A stretch of 64,000 bases of DNA, from contig CAWHMS010000003.1 in assembly GCA_963830495.1 (NCBI GenBank), positions 186,001-250,000 of the forward strand, given 5' to 3'. The DNA is from CAWHMS01 sp963830495 (GTDB lineage: Bacteria; Actinomycetota; Actinomycetes; Propionibacteriales; Nocardioidaceae). The translations under genes and the position numbers were made by a program. Positions 50,319-58,848 of the stretch are shown here, one piece after another; the first letter of the stretch is position 1; each line of letters opens with the position of its first letter. Under the pieces are notes generated by a model. The model saw nothing but the letters and a program-made list of their open reading frames with translations, did no database searches and was not told the origin of the DNA.

Positions 50319-52435
50319 CACCGGCCGCCGGATCTGGACGTGCGGGAGACGGGCTCGGTGATGGACCCGTCGCGGCGGAAGACGGGCAGGCTCGTCGGGG
50401 GCCTGGCCCCCGGCTGTGCCGCCTGGTCCGGATCTACCTTGCTGCCCGTCACGCCGTACAAGGACTCCCAGATCGCCCGGACGGCCGGGCCGGACGTGCC
50501 CGAGCCGGTGCCCGCTTGCGAGACCATCATCACCATGGCGTAGCGGTCCGTGTACGACGCCAGCAACGAGGTGGACTGCTTGCCGTGCACCTCGGCGCTC
50601 CCCGTCTTCGATCGGACCTTGACCTGGTCGAGCGGGAAGTCGATGAAACGCCACGCCGACGTGCCGGTGCGGGTCGTGCCCTGCAACGCCGTGTCGATGT
50701 AGCGCAGCACCCGACCGTCGACCGGCACTCGCGCGGACACCTCAGGGGCGATCCGCTGCACGACGTTGCCACCTGGACCGACGATCGCCTTGCCCAGGTG
50801 CGGCTCCATCAGCCTGCCGTCGTTGGCGAACGCTGCGTAGGCCCGAGCCAGCTGCAGCGGCGTGACGATCGTGTCGCCCTGGCCGATCGCGAAGTTGACC
50901 GCATCTCCGGCGCGGTACTGGTAGCCCTCCAGGCAGAACTCCCGCGCGAAGACGTGCAGGAAGTCGTTGCCGGGCTTCTCGCCCAGCTTGCAGTAGTAGT
51001 CCTTGTTGGCCTTCCAGTACTCCTTCTTCCAATGCCGGTCGGCGATCCGCCCGGACATCTCACCCGGTAGGTCGATGCCCGTCACCTCGCCGAAGCCGAA
51101 TCGCTCGGCCATGGACACGAGCGGATCTCGGGCGTTGACGTCCTCCGCGTCCGCGCCGCCCTTGACCCAGAAGCTGTACCCGACGCGGTAGAAGAAGGTG
51201 TTGCACGAGACCTGCAGAGCGCGGGCGAAGTCGATCGAGCCGTAGGCGCCTGACTCGTAGTTCTTGAAGGCGCGGTTCCCGACGGTGAACGAGGACGAGC
51301 AGTCGAGTCGGGTCTCCGGGCCGTAGCCGTGCGTCATCGCCCCTGCCGTCATGAACGGCTTGAAGGTCGAGCCGGGGGCGAACTGCCCTTGGGTCGCGCG
51401 GGAAAGCAACGGGGTACCGCTTCGCTCGCTGTACAACCGGTCGAGGTCACCCTCGTTGATCCCGCCGACCCACAGGCTCGGCTCGTACGACGGGTAGCTG
51501 GCCATCGCCACGACGCCACCGGTCTTGACGTCGAGCACGACGACGGCGCCGGAGTCGGCTTCGTACTTTCGCCCCGTCACCGGGTCGACCGTCTTGCGCG
51601 CTGTGAGGATCGTCTCCTCCAGCTGCTCCTCGACGACCGACTGCACCTTCGCGTCCAGCGTGGTGACCAGCGTGTAGCCGGGCCTCGGTTGCGAGGTGCC
51701 CTCGAGCCCCAACACCCTGCCCATGGAGTCGACCGCGACCTCGCGGATGCCCGGCTGTCCGCGCAGCCAGTCGTCGTACTGCTGCTCCAGGCCGGACCGG
51801 CCGACGATCGACAGCGGTGTCACGGTCGGGTCGCCGCTGCTCTCGGCAGTCTCGAGCTCCACCTCGGTGACCGGTGAGTTGTAACCCAGCACATGCGCGG
51901 CGTTGATCCCGAAGGGAGAGGGGTACGCCCGGACCTTGCGCGCCTCGGCCGTGATGCCCGGGTAGTCCTCGTCCTGCTCCAGGATCGAGGCCGCCACCCG
52001 CTCGGGCACGTCCTCGGCGACCGGCACCGGCTGGTAGGGGGATCCGTTCCAGCAGATCGGTGGCTTGGCGGCCCCTGCCTCGCCACAGAGCCGGGTACGC
52101 CGCTCGAGCTCCTCCAGCGGGATGCCCAGGGTGGCGGCGAGGCGGCGCATGACCGCCGTCCGGGTCGAGTCACCGAGCGTGGTGAGCACGTCCCGGTCGA
52201 CCGTCACCACCCACGAGGTGCGGTTGGCCACCAACGGTCGACCCTGGGAGTCGACGATGAGTCCCCGTGGTGCGGCGATCTCGACGTCGCGTACGGCGTT
52301 GTCCGCGGCGGCTGCCTGGTAGGTCTCACCGCCCACGACCTGGAGATACCACAGCCGCGCGAACAGCGTCATGAACAGCGACAGGATCATCACCTGGACG
52401 ACGAAGAGGCGCAGCCGGGAGCGGGTCTTCAGCAC
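50318..52435 (-). CDS. mrdA: penicillin-binding protein 2 (elongation transpeptidase)
   Basis: A 705-residue class B PBP. One membrane anchor lies at about residues 8-30 (LFVVQVMILSLFMTLFARLWYL), followed by the pedestal domain (APRGLIVDSQGRPLVANRT) and the transpeptidase domain: Ser356-x-x-Lys in APGSTFKPF, the SxN motif as SCN near residue 411 (QVSCNTFFY) and Lys610-Thr-Gly in VRSKTGSAEV. It cross-links wall strands made by RodA during elongation. Two extra Cys-containing segments (around residues 118 and 130, LCGEAG and PPICWNG) are unusual and may form a disulfide. GTG start, 7 bases after mreD. Confidence 0.94.
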   Translation of the reverse strand: MLKTRSRLRLFVVQVMILSLFMTLFARLWYLQVVGGETYQAAAADNAVRDVEIAAPRGLIVDSQGRPLVANRTSWVVTVDRDVLTTLGDSTRTAVMRRLAATLGIPLEELERRTRLCGEAGAAKPPICWNGSPYQPVPVAEDVPERVAASILEQDEDYPGITAEARKVRAYPSPFGINAAHVLGYNSPVTEVELETAESSGDPTVTPLSIVGRSGLEQQYDDWLRGQPGIREVAVDSMGRVLGLEGTSQPRPGYTLVTTLDAKVQSVVEEQLEETILTARKTVDPVTGRKYEADSGAVVVLDVKTGGVVAMASYPSYEPSLWVGGINEGDLDRLYSERSGTPLLSRATQGQFAPGSTFKPFMTAGAMTHGYGPETRLDCSSSFTVGNRAFKNYESGAYGSIDFARALQVSCNTFFYRVGYSFWVKGGADAEDVNARDPLVSMAERFGFGEVTGIDLPGEMSGRIADRHWKKEYWKANKDYYCKLGEKPGNDFLHVFAREFCLEGYQYRAGDAVNFAIGQGDTIVTPLQLARAYAAFANDGRLMEPHLGKAIVGPGGNVVQRIAPEVSARVPVDGRVLRYIDTALQGTTRTGTSAWRFIDFPLDQVKVRSKTGSAEVHGKQSTSLLASYTDRYAMVMMVSQAGTGSGTSGPAVRAIWESLYGVTGSKVDPDQAAQPGARPPTSLPVFRRDGSITEPVSRTSRSGGR

Positions 52436-52442
52436 CTGGTGC

Positions 52443-52970
52443 TCACCAACGCTCGGCCGGCTCGAGGCGCCGGAAGACCAGCAGCACCAGCGGGAGCACG
52501 AGCGGGGTCAGCAGCAGGTCGTAGGCGACAGCGGTCGGGACGACCTCCAGGGCGGCGCCCACGGTCACGCCGGGGTCCTGGAGCACCAGCCCGGTCAGAG
52601 CGAAGACGGACGTGCCGATGAACGCACCCGCCGCGACCATGACAATCGTGCCGATCACGCTCACCTCGCCGCTGCCGTGCTCGGTCTCCTGGCGCACCAG
52701 CCCGGTGAGATAGCCCACCAGCACCAACGACAGCGCCCACCGCCCGGCGGTGTGGTCGGCAGGAGGAGCCAGGTCGAGCACGAGGCCGGCGGCGAAGCCG
52801 ACCAGGGCGGCGTAGTTGGCACCGCGCACGATGGCGGCCGCGATGACCACCAGCAGCGCGATGTCGGGCACGACCCCGCGCAGCGAGAAGTGGTCGAACA
52901 CGCTGATCTGCATGGTGACCGTCACGATGATGAGTGCGGCAACCAGACCGAGACGCAGCGCCGCCCTCAT
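52443..52970 (-). CDS. mreD: rod-shape membrane protein MreD
   Basis: A 175-residue integral membrane protein with about five to six hydrophobic segments (LGLVAALIIVTVTMQISVF, IALLVVIAAAIVRGANYAA, ALSLVLVGYLTGLV). It is the usual third gene of mreBCD and links MreC to the PBP2/RodA synthase. The ATG overlaps the mreC stop (ATGA). Motifs are weak, as usual for MreD, so position in the operon is the main support. Confidence 0.9.
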   Translation of the reverse strand: MRAALRLGLVAALIIVTVTMQISVFDHFSLRGVVPDIALLVVIAAAIVRGANYAALVGFAAGLVLDLAPPADHTAGRWALSLVLVGYLTGLVRQETEHGSGEVSVIGTIVMVAAGAFIGTSVFALTGLVLQDPGVTVGAALEVVPTAVAYDLLLTPLVLPLVLLVFRRLEPAERW

Positions 52971-53848
52971 CGGTCGCCACCTTGGGCGAGGTCGGTGCTG
53001 CGCTGCGCGCCGCCATCGGTGACCACCGCGATGACATCGAGCGACGAGAAGTCGACGTACGGGCGGATCGTCGCCGTCTGGGTCAGCTCCGACGGTGAGG
53101 AGTGCACGCCGTCCACGCTGCCGACCGGCACGCCCGGCAGGTACGGCGCTCCGTTGCGGGAGCCCCACGTCACGACGACGTCCCCGTCCTGCGGCGCGAC
53201 GGTGTGGTCGACGAGGCTGAACTGCAGCGTGCCATCACCGCTCAGCTGTCCGTCGCCGTCGAGGAAGCCCAGCTCCATCGAGGAGCTCAGCCGGCCGCCC
53301 ACCGTCGACTCGGAGTCGATGATCAGCAGCACCGTCGCGGTCGACGCCTCGGCTTCGATCACCCTGCCGACCAGCCCGTCGGCGTTGATGACCGTCAGAT
53401 CGGGCACCACGCCGTCCTCTCGGCCGGCATCGACGGTGACCGTGCGGCTGAATGTCTGGGCGGAGCCCAACCCGACGACCTGGGCGGCGACGACGTCGTA
53501 CGCCGCGCTGTCGGCGAACGCGGTGATCCGCTCGACCTCCTCGGTGCGATGGGTGTTGACCTCCGCGGCCCGGATCTGCGTGGCCAGCTCGGAGTTCTCG
53601 GCCTCGAGGTCGGCGATCTGGTCCTGAAGGTCGCTCACGTCGGCGAAGTGGTCGGGCAGCGAGGTCACCGGTGACATCAGCGCGGTGGCGCCCGTCTGCG
53701 CCGGGCCGAGCACCCCGGCGACGAGCGACCTGAGCGGATCGACCGGCGACGACGACGTGTCGTGGCGCGCGTCGAGAGTGATGATCGTGATCGAAGCCAG
53801 CAGCAGCAGACCGACAACGGTCCGCGGGGCTCCTGAGTCGGGACGCAC
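52967..53848 (-). CDS. mreC: rod-shape protein MreC
   Basis: A 293-residue protein with an N-terminal membrane anchor (TVVGLLLLASITIITLDA), a coiled coil at about residues 70-110 (VSDLQDQIADLEAENSELATQI) and two beta domains with VINADGLVGRVIEAE and LQDGDVVVTWGS-type strands. MreC activates PBP2 in the periplasmic-side elongation complex. The start is GTG 53848, 9 bases after mreB, and it overlaps mreD by four bases. Confidence 0.95.
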   Translation of the reverse strand: MRPDSGAPRTVVGLLLLASITIITLDARHDTSSSPVDPLRSLVAGVLGPAQTGATALMSPVTSLPDHFADVSDLQDQIADLEAENSELATQIRAAEVNTHRTEEVERITAFADSAAYDVVAAQVVGLGSAQTFSRTVTVDAGREDGVVPDLTVINADGLVGRVIEAEASTATVLLIIDSESTVGGRLSSSMELGFLDGDGQLSGDGTLQFSLVDHTVAPQDGDVVVTWGSRNGAPYLPGVPVGSVDGVHSSPSELTQTATIRPYVDFSSLDVIAVVTDGGAQRSTDLAQGGDR

Positions 53849-53857
53849 CGTGGCTGC

Positions 53858-54883
53858 CTAGCGCCTCGGCTCCGACACCAGCACCTGGTGCAGCGCCTCG
53901 AACTCCTCGACGCACTTGCCGGCCCCGAGCGCCACGGAGTCGAGGGGGCCGTCCGCCACGTGCACCGGCATGCCCGTCTCGTGCCGGATACGCTCGTCGA
54001 GGCCGCGAAGCAGGGCTCCCCCACCCGTGATGACCAGACCCCGGTCCATGATGTCGCCGGCGAGCTCGGGTGGCGTCTTGTCGAGCGTCGTACGGACCGA
54101 GTCGATGATCGCGTGCAGTGGCTCCTCGAGGGCTTGGCGGATCTCCGCCGACGAGATGACGACGTTGCGCGGGAGGCCGCTGATCATGTCGCGGCCGCGG
54201 ATCTCCGCCTCCGGCTCCTCCGGCAGCGGGAAGGCCGAGCCGACCGCCATCTTGATCTCTTCGGCGGTGCGCTCGCCGAGCATCAAGGAGTACTCCTTCT
54301 TCATCCAGCTGATGATCGACTGGTCCAGGTCGTCGCCAGCGGTGCGGATCGACTGGCTGGTGACGATCCCCCCGAGGCTGATCACGGCGACCTCGGTCGT
54401 GCCCCCTCCGACGTCGACGACCATGTTGCCGGTCGCCTCATGGACGGGGAGCCCGGCGCCGATCGCGGCGGCCATCGGCTCCTCGATGATGTAGACCCGG
54501 CGCGCACCGGCCTGGTAGCCGGCCTCCTTGACCGCCCGCTGCTCCACCGCCGTGATGCCGGAGGGCACGCAGATCACCAGCCGAGGCTTGACGAAGTACT
54601 GCCGCCGGTGCACTCGCTGGATGAAGAAGCGCAGCATCTGCTCGGTGGCCTCGAAGTCGGCGATCACACCGTCCTTGAGCGGCCGGATGGCGGTGATGGC
54701 GTCGGGGGTGCGGCCGATCATGCGCTTGGCCTCGGATCCGACGGCGAGGATCTCCCGGGTCTGGCTGTTCATCGCCACCACCGACGGTTCGTTGAGCATC
54801 ACGCCACGGCCCCGCACGTAGACCAAGGTGTTGGCCGTGCCGAGGTCGACTGCCAGATCCCGTCCGATGATGCTGTTGGCCAT
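53858..54883 (-). CDS. mreB: actin-like cell-shape protein MreB
   Basis: A 341-residue actin homologue: RDLAVDLGTANTLVYVRGRG (phosphate 1), VVDVGGGTTEVAVISLGGIV (phosphate 2), VITGGGALLRGLDERI (adenosine site). It forms membrane filaments that orient lateral wall synthesis. The usual actinobacterial picture is that pole-growing species lack mreB, so its presence with mreCD-mrdA-rodA supports a Nocardioides- or Streptomyces-like lineage. Homology starts at the ATG at 54883; an upstream ATG at 54925 is less likely. Confidence 0.96.
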   Translation of the reverse strand: MANSIIGRDLAVDLGTANTLVYVRGRGVMLNEPSVVAMNSQTREILAVGSEAKRMIGRTPDAITAIRPLKDGVIADFEATEQMLRFFIQRVHRRQYFVKPRLVICVPSGITAVEQRAVKEAGYQAGARRVYIIEEPMAAAIGAGLPVHEATGNMVVDVGGGTTEVAVISLGGIVTSQSIRTAGDDLDQSIISWMKKEYSLMLGERTAEEIKMAVGSAFPLPEEPEAEIRGRDMISGLPRNVVISSAEIRQALEEPLHAIIDSVRTTLDKTPPELAGDIMDRGLVITGGGALLRGLDERIRHETGMPVHVADGPLDSVALGAGKCVEEFEALHQVLVSEPRR

Positions 54884-55186
54884 CGCGGAGGCCCACCCCT
54901 TCGCGCGCGTCGGGAAGCGTGTCACCCCTGATGCAGGAGTGACCTCAGTTATCTCGGACTCAGGCTAGGACTCGGAGTCGGCTATTCCCGGCAGACACGA
55001 CGAGCACCCGCGTTCGTTTCGGTCCTTGCCGACCTGACCTACCTCCCTGCTGCCCTGCGCCCGCGTCCTCGCCCGTCGTTTGCCGTGCCTACCCTGCAGG
55101 TGGTCTGCTGACGCGGCAGATGTGCCAGGGAAGGGCAGGCGGCCCGATTCCCGTGGCGACAGACGAGGAGTGGAAGGCGTAGACGA
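54884..55186. other. 303-base divergent region between mreB and a methyltransferase gene
   Basis: No gene, tRNA or strong hairpin is visible. It should contain the mreB operon promoter (minus strand) and that of the methyltransferase. Weak elements only: GATAAC-like sequence near 54950 for mreB and TACCCT near 55090 for the plus strand, neither with a good -35. Confidence 0.5.
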
Positions 55187-55780
55187 GTGGCCACGAGCGA
55201 CACCACTGACTGGAACAGCGAGGCAGCGCGGTACGACGATGATCCCGACCATGGGCTGCGCGACCCGGCGGTGCGCGCCGCCTGGGAGTCGCTGCTGCTG
55301 CCGCTTCTCCCGCCACGCCCGGTTCGGGTGGCCGACCTGGGCTGCGGCACCGGCTCGCTGAGTGTGCTGCTGGCCGAGGCTGGGCACGAGGTGTCCGGCC
55401 TCGATCGCTCCGAGCCGATGCTGGCGGCAGCAGCGGCGAAGGCGGCGGCTGCCGGACTGCCGATCCGCTTCGACCGCGGCGACGCAGCCGCTCCGCCCTA
55501 CGCCGCCGGCTCGCTCGACGTCGTGCTGGTGCGTCACGTGCTGTGGGCGGTGCCCGATCCCGATGCGGCGCTCGCCGCTTGGGTCGGGCTGCTCGCACCG
55601 AGCGGCCGGCTGATCCTGGTGGAAGGCCACTGGCACACCGGCGGCGGGCTCCGCGCCGAGACCACGCGCTCCCTCGTGCTGCGCCATCGCCAGGAGGCAG
55701 AGGTCACCATGCTGACCGACGAGGCGCTGTGGGGCGGCCCGGTGAACGACGAGCGCTACCTCCTGGTGAGCCGACGCTGA
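55187..55780 (+). CDS. class I SAM-dependent methyltransferase
   Basis: A 197-residue methyltransferase: motif I VADLGCGTGSLSVLLAEAGH (about residues 48-67), the acidic residue of motif post-I in VSGLDRSEPMLA, motif II-like LDVVLVRHVLWAVPDPDAAL, and LAPSGRLILVEG. It resembles the UbiE/Coq5 type 11 group; the substrate is not deducible. It starts at GTG 55187 and is convergent with the PheRS-like gene across an 18-base inverted repeat. Confidence 0.88.
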   Translation: MATSDTTDWNSEAARYDDDPDHGLRDPAVRAAWESLLLPLLPPRPVRVADLGCGTGSLSVLLAEAGHEVSGLDRSEPMLAAAAAKAAAAGLPIRFDRGDAAAPPYAAGSLDVVLVRHVLWAVPDPDAALAAWVGLLAPSGRLILVEGHWHTGGGLRAETTRSLVLRHRQEAEVTMLTDEALWGGPVNDERYLLVSRR

Positions 55781-55787
55781 TGTGCCT

Positions 55788-55849
55788 CTGACCGATGGAT
55801 CCGACTCTCAGCTGGTCATGACTGGTCGAGCGTCGGATCCATCGGTCAG
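55788..55849. terminator. 18-base perfect inverted repeat, bidirectional terminator
   Basis: CTGACCGATGGATCCGAC (55788-55805) and GTCGGATCCATCGGTCAG (55832-55849) are exact reverse complements with a 26-base spacer. The repeat starts 7 bases past the methyltransferase stop and overlaps the last bases of the convergent PheRS-like gene (stop at 55846). It would form a very stable hairpin in transcripts from either side. No T run follows. Confidence 0.75.
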
Positions 55850-57033
55850 GGGCGGGCAGCCCACTCGTGCCGTCGGCCCTCGTGCAGTGCCGCGTAGACC
55901 CGGTCGCGGAGCTGGTTCGCCTCCAGGTCGGTGAGCGACCGCTCGAGCGAGCGCAGCACCAGCCGCACCAGCACGTTGCGCTGCCCCGGCTCAATGCCGA
56001 GACGCAGCCGGGCGCTGACGGGCAGATCGTCGTACGGAGTCGTCGCCACCACCTCGACCGTCTCGGCGGCGTCGGCCTCGACCCCGAGGGATCGACGGAC
56101 CCGGTCTCCCAGTACTTCGCGGCTCAGGTCCGTTTCGGCAGCGACCACCAGCGACAGGTCGCGGCGGACCGGCGGCATGTGCGAGACGGGACGATACGGC
56201 GCCAGGTCGAGCATCTGTACCGCCACTCGCGGATCGCTGGACCGCAGCAGCCGGATGTCCGGCACCCCGGTCCGCAGCATCAGCAGCCGATCGAGCCCGA
56301 GCCCCATGGCGAGCCCGGACCACAGATCGGCATCCAGGCCGGCATCGGACAAGACCTGCGGGGCGATGAGGCCGCACTCGCCGATCTCGATCCACGCCCC
56401 GTCGACGAGTACGTCGATCTGCCGTCCCGCGCGGGTGTAGGGATGGACGGCAGGCACGGCGCGCCAGGTGCGCCCCGGCAGGGCTGCCCCGACGACGAGC
56501 CGGATCATCACCTCGAGATCGGCCGACGTGCTCCCCGCACCGGACGACGGTCGGCCGCGGGACGGACACGACTCGCGCTTGGCCACCTTCCACAGATCAA
56601 TCTGGTGAGGCGTCCCGGTGTGCTGCCAATCGACGCTGTCCCGGCGGTAGCACAGCCCTGGGCCTGCGATCAGCACGTCGTCGGCCGCTTGGCGTGACTG
56701 CTCGTCCCGGGCGAGCGCCCGAAGGGCTGCTGGGATCATCGCCGTGGAGTGGCTGCGCAACACCTGCTCCGGGTCGACGTAGCGGGTGTAGCGCGCGTCG
56801 CGAGTCACGGCGTCTGGCTGGTATCCCAGCCGGTCGTAGTTATCGGCCAGGCTGACGACTCGCCGCCCGCTGGCACGCCGTACCTCGCAGCGCCAGGCGG
56901 AGACCAGGGACGAGATCAGCTCGTCGACCACGAGCTGCAGTGCATGCGGTCCCTCGGCGGGGTCGGTGAGGTCACGGATCCGCAATGCGTCGTCGAGATC
57001 GGCAAGGCGGATGGTCATGGGGTAGGTGGACAT
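55846..57033 (-). CDS. PheRS-like single-chain class II synthetase core with FDX-ACB domain
   Basis: A 395-residue protein combining two parts. Residues about 40-270 match the class II core of phenylalanyl-tRNA synthetase alpha subunit: motif 1 area (DNYDRLGYQPDAVTRDARYTR, LRSHSTAMIPAAL), motif 2-like VHPYTRAGRQIDVLVDGAWIEIGECGL and motif 3 GLAMGLGLDRLLMLRTGVPDI. Residues about 295-395 form an FDX-ACB-like anticodon-binding domain (PPVRRDLSLVVAAETDLS, RLRLGIEPGQRNVLVRLVL). This is the layout of organellar monomeric PheRS, not the bacterial PheS/PheT heterotetramer. Whether it charges tRNA, or is a paralogue with another ligase or control role, is open. A separate pheST pair is not in the window. 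AGGAG precedes ATG 57033. Confidence 0.85.
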   Translation of the reverse strand: MSTYPMTIRLADLDDALRIRDLTDPAEGPHALQLVVDELISSLVSAWRCEVRRASGRRVVSLADNYDRLGYQPDAVTRDARYTRYVDPEQVLRSHSTAMIPAALRALARDEQSRQAADDVLIAGPGLCYRRDSVDWQHTGTPHQIDLWKVAKRESCPSRGRPSSGAGSTSADLEVMIRLVVGAALPGRTWRAVPAVHPYTRAGRQIDVLVDGAWIEIGECGLIAPQVLSDAGLDADLWSGLAMGLGLDRLLMLRTGVPDIRLLRSSDPRVAVQMLDLAPYRPVSHMPPVRRDLSLVVAAETDLSREVLGDRVRRSLGVEADAAETVEVVATTPYDDLPVSARLRLGIEPGQRNVLVRLVLRSLERSLTDLEANQLRDRVYAALHEGRRHEWAARP

Positions 57034-57331
57034 GGCAGAGCTCCTGTCGGGAGGTGATGTCGGATGAAAGACACCCCGGCCGACAGCGGCTACCGGAGAA
57101 GTGTGCGAGCGGGCGGGCCTGGATCAGCGAGACGCGACCACGCGCTGCTGTGCACCCCCGGTGGCGGGAAGCCGGCCGGGGCGGAGAAATCGCTCGCAGC
57201 TCACCTGCATGGGCCTAGGGTAACCGTGGCCGATCGCGGAGCACAGCGGTTTGTGATGGACCGGTGAATGGTGGGTATGAAGGAGTCGCCAGAGGAGCAG
57301 AGCCGACGCACCGAAGGATGGTGACACCCTC
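57034..57331. other. 298-base divergent region upstream of PheRS-like gene and gntP remnant
   Basis: On the minus strand a 28-codon frame (57210 to 57124, MQVSCERFLRPGRLP and on) is preceded at six bases by TACCCT, which would fit a leaderless transcript; it has no run of Phe or any other single residue, so an attenuation role is not supported. On the plus strand TTGTGA (57251-57256) and TATGAA (57276-57281), 19 bases apart, are a weak promoter for the gluconate genes. Confidence 0.4.
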
Positions 57332-57522
57332 ATGGATCCGATCGAACCTGCCTACGGGGCAACGACGCTTCTCCTCATCGCAGCCGCGGCCGTCGCCCTG
57401 TTGCTCTTCTTAGGTTCTTCGAGATGGACGTGCCCACCACCCTGAAGACGTGGACCGTGATGGAGACGACGTTGGGCCTGACCGCGTTTGCGATTAGCGT
57501 TGCGGCCTGGAGCGTCGTCTGA
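57332..57522 (+). pseudogene. gluconate permease (GntP family) remnant, both ends joined by internal deletion
   Basis: The first 28 codons encode MDPIEPAYGATTLLLIAAAA and VALLLFL, the typical GntP N-terminus with its first membrane helix. Directly after, in another frame, the DNA encodes FEMDVPTTLKTWTVMETTLG followed by a last hydrophobic helix and a stop, the typical GntP C-terminus. About 1.2 kb of coding sequence that normally lies between is absent. The junction near 57407-57421 has TTCTT on both sides (CTTCTTAGGTTCTTCG), which fits a deletion between short repeats. The intact gntK that follows supports the identity. Whether the deletion is genomic or an assembly collapse cannot be told from the sequence. 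Confidence 0.75.
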
Positions 57523-57523
57523 C

Positions 57524-58066
57524 GTGCCCGCATCCGATGTACCCGATGCCGATCCGCCGCTGCACGTGGTGGTGATGGGGGTCGCCGGTGTCGGCAAATC
57601 CACGGTGGCGCTCGGGTTGGCCGCCGAGCTGGACGCCGAGATGGCCGAGGGTGACGACTTCCACCCGGCGGCCTACAAGGAGAAGATGCAGGCAGGCACG
57701 CCGCTCACCGACGAGGACCGCCAGCCATGGCTGCGCGCGCTCGCCGACTGGACGGCGGAACGACATGCGAAGGGCGAGTCAACCGTGCTCACGTGCTCCG
57801 CGCTGCGCAAGGCCTATCGCGACGTCCTCCGCTCCGCTGACTCGGCGACGCTGTTCGTGCATCTCGAGGGTCCGGAGCAGCTCATCGCGGATCGCATGTC
57901 CGAGCGCGAGCACTTCATGCCGGTGTCGCTGCTCCGGTCGCAGTTCGAGATGCTGGAGCCGCTCGACGACGACGAGGCCGGCGTGACGGTCGACATCCGA
58001 GGGTCGGTCGACGAGGTGGTCAGCCAGGCCCTCTCCGGGATCGCGCGGCACCGACCCCGGTCCTAG
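57524..58066 (+). CDS. gntK: gluconokinase
   Basis: A 180-residue kinase with P-loop VVVMGVAGVGKSTVALGLA (about residues 10-28), EGDDFHPAAYKEKMQAGTPLTDEDRQPWL, LTCSALRKAYRDVLR, and LHLEGP-type FVHLEGPEQLIADRM. This is the thermosensitive-type GntK that makes 6-phosphogluconate. The GTG at 57524 lies two bases after the end of the permease remnant, so the two were one operon. With the permease broken, external gluconate uptake would need another transporter. Confidence 0.93.
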   Translation: MPASDVPDADPPLHVVVMGVAGVGKSTVALGLAAELDAEMAEGDDFHPAAYKEKMQAGTPLTDEDRQPWLRALADWTAERHAKGESTVLTCSALRKAYRDVLRSADSATLFVHLEGPEQLIADRMSEREHFMPVSLLRSQFEMLEPLDDDEAGVTVDIRGSVDEVVSQALSGIARHRPRS

Positions 58067-58073
58067 CGGCTCC

Positions 58074-58484
58074 TCACGTGAGGTCGGGGAACCAGATGGC
58101 CATCTCGCGTCCGGCCGACTCGACCGAGTCCGATCCGTGCACGAGATTCTCCCGGTTGGAGAGCGAGAGGTCGCCGCGGATCGTGCCCGGGGCCGCCTTG
58201 CGCCCGTCCGTCGCACCGTTGATCGCCCGCACCACCTCGACCGCCTCCTCGCCCTCGAGGACGGCAGCGAGCATCGGTCCGCTGGTGATGAAGGCACGCA
58301 GCGGCGGGTAGAAGTCCTTCTCGACATGCTCGGCATAGTGCCGGTCGGCGAGCTCTCCCTCGACGTGGCGCAGCTCCAGCGCCACCAGGTGCAGCCCCTT
58401 GGCCTCGAAGCGCGCCAGGATGTCGCCGACGAGCCTCCGACGTACGGCGTCAGGCTTGAAGAGGACGAGCGTGCGCTGAGTCAT
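58074..58484 (-). CDS. ndk: nucleoside diphosphate kinase
   Basis: A 136-residue NDK: QRTLVLFKPDAVRRRLVGDI, the catalytic His in ENLVHGSDSVESAGREMAIWF near residue 117, and PPLRAFITSGPMLAAVLEG. It balances NTP pools. Convergent with gntK and directly downstream of the folC-DUF4233 pair, the usual actinobacterial order. Confidence 0.97.
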   Translation of the reverse strand: MTQRTLVLFKPDAVRRRLVGDILARFEAKGLHLVALELRHVEGELADRHYAEHVEKDFYPPLRAFITSGPMLAAVLEGEEAVEVVRAINGATDGRKAAPGTIRGDLSLSNRENLVHGSDSVESAGREMAIWFPDLT

Positions 58485-58505
58485 GGCAGGCAGCGTATCC
58501 GGGCC

Positions 58506-58848
58506 TCAACCGACCGCACGCTCAGCCTGCTCCCGCTCGATCTTCCGCCCGAGCACGTAGGCCGTCGTCCACAACGCGGCGAAGACAACCGCCAGCACGA
58601 CCATGAGCGGAATGATGAGCGCGAGACCGAAGGACGCCACCTGGATCGCGAAGCCCAAGCGCGTAGGCCCACTCGTGCCGCAGCAAGCCCGCGATCACGA
58701 GGGCCGCCACGGCCAGGCCGAGTCCGAGGACGAGCGCCCACGCCTTCGGCACGTCCTCGACCGTGATCATCACCGGCGTCGTCAGCCCCAGCACCACACT
58801 TTGGAATGCCAACACGGACGCGCACATCATTCGCCGAGGCGAGCGCAT
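58506..58848 (-). pseudogene. DUF4233 membrane protein, frame break near 58658
   Basis: One protein of about 113 residues split in two frames. The 5' part from ATG 58848 is MRSPRRMMCASVLAFQSVVL, then a second hydrophobic segment and GLLRHEWAYALG. The 3' part resumes as GFAIQVASFGLALIIPLMVV and ends YVLGRKIEREQAERAVG at TGA 58506. The switch is one extra base (or two missing) within about 58653-58663. This four-helix family sits between folC and ndk in actinobacteria; its function is unknown. The ATG shares a base with the folC stop (TGATG). Confidence 0.8.

Noticed and set aside
57034..57230. T-box riboswitch upstream of the PheRS-like gene
   Set aside because: The T-box core sequence (TGGTACCGCG-type) is not present, and no terminator/antiterminator pair is visible.
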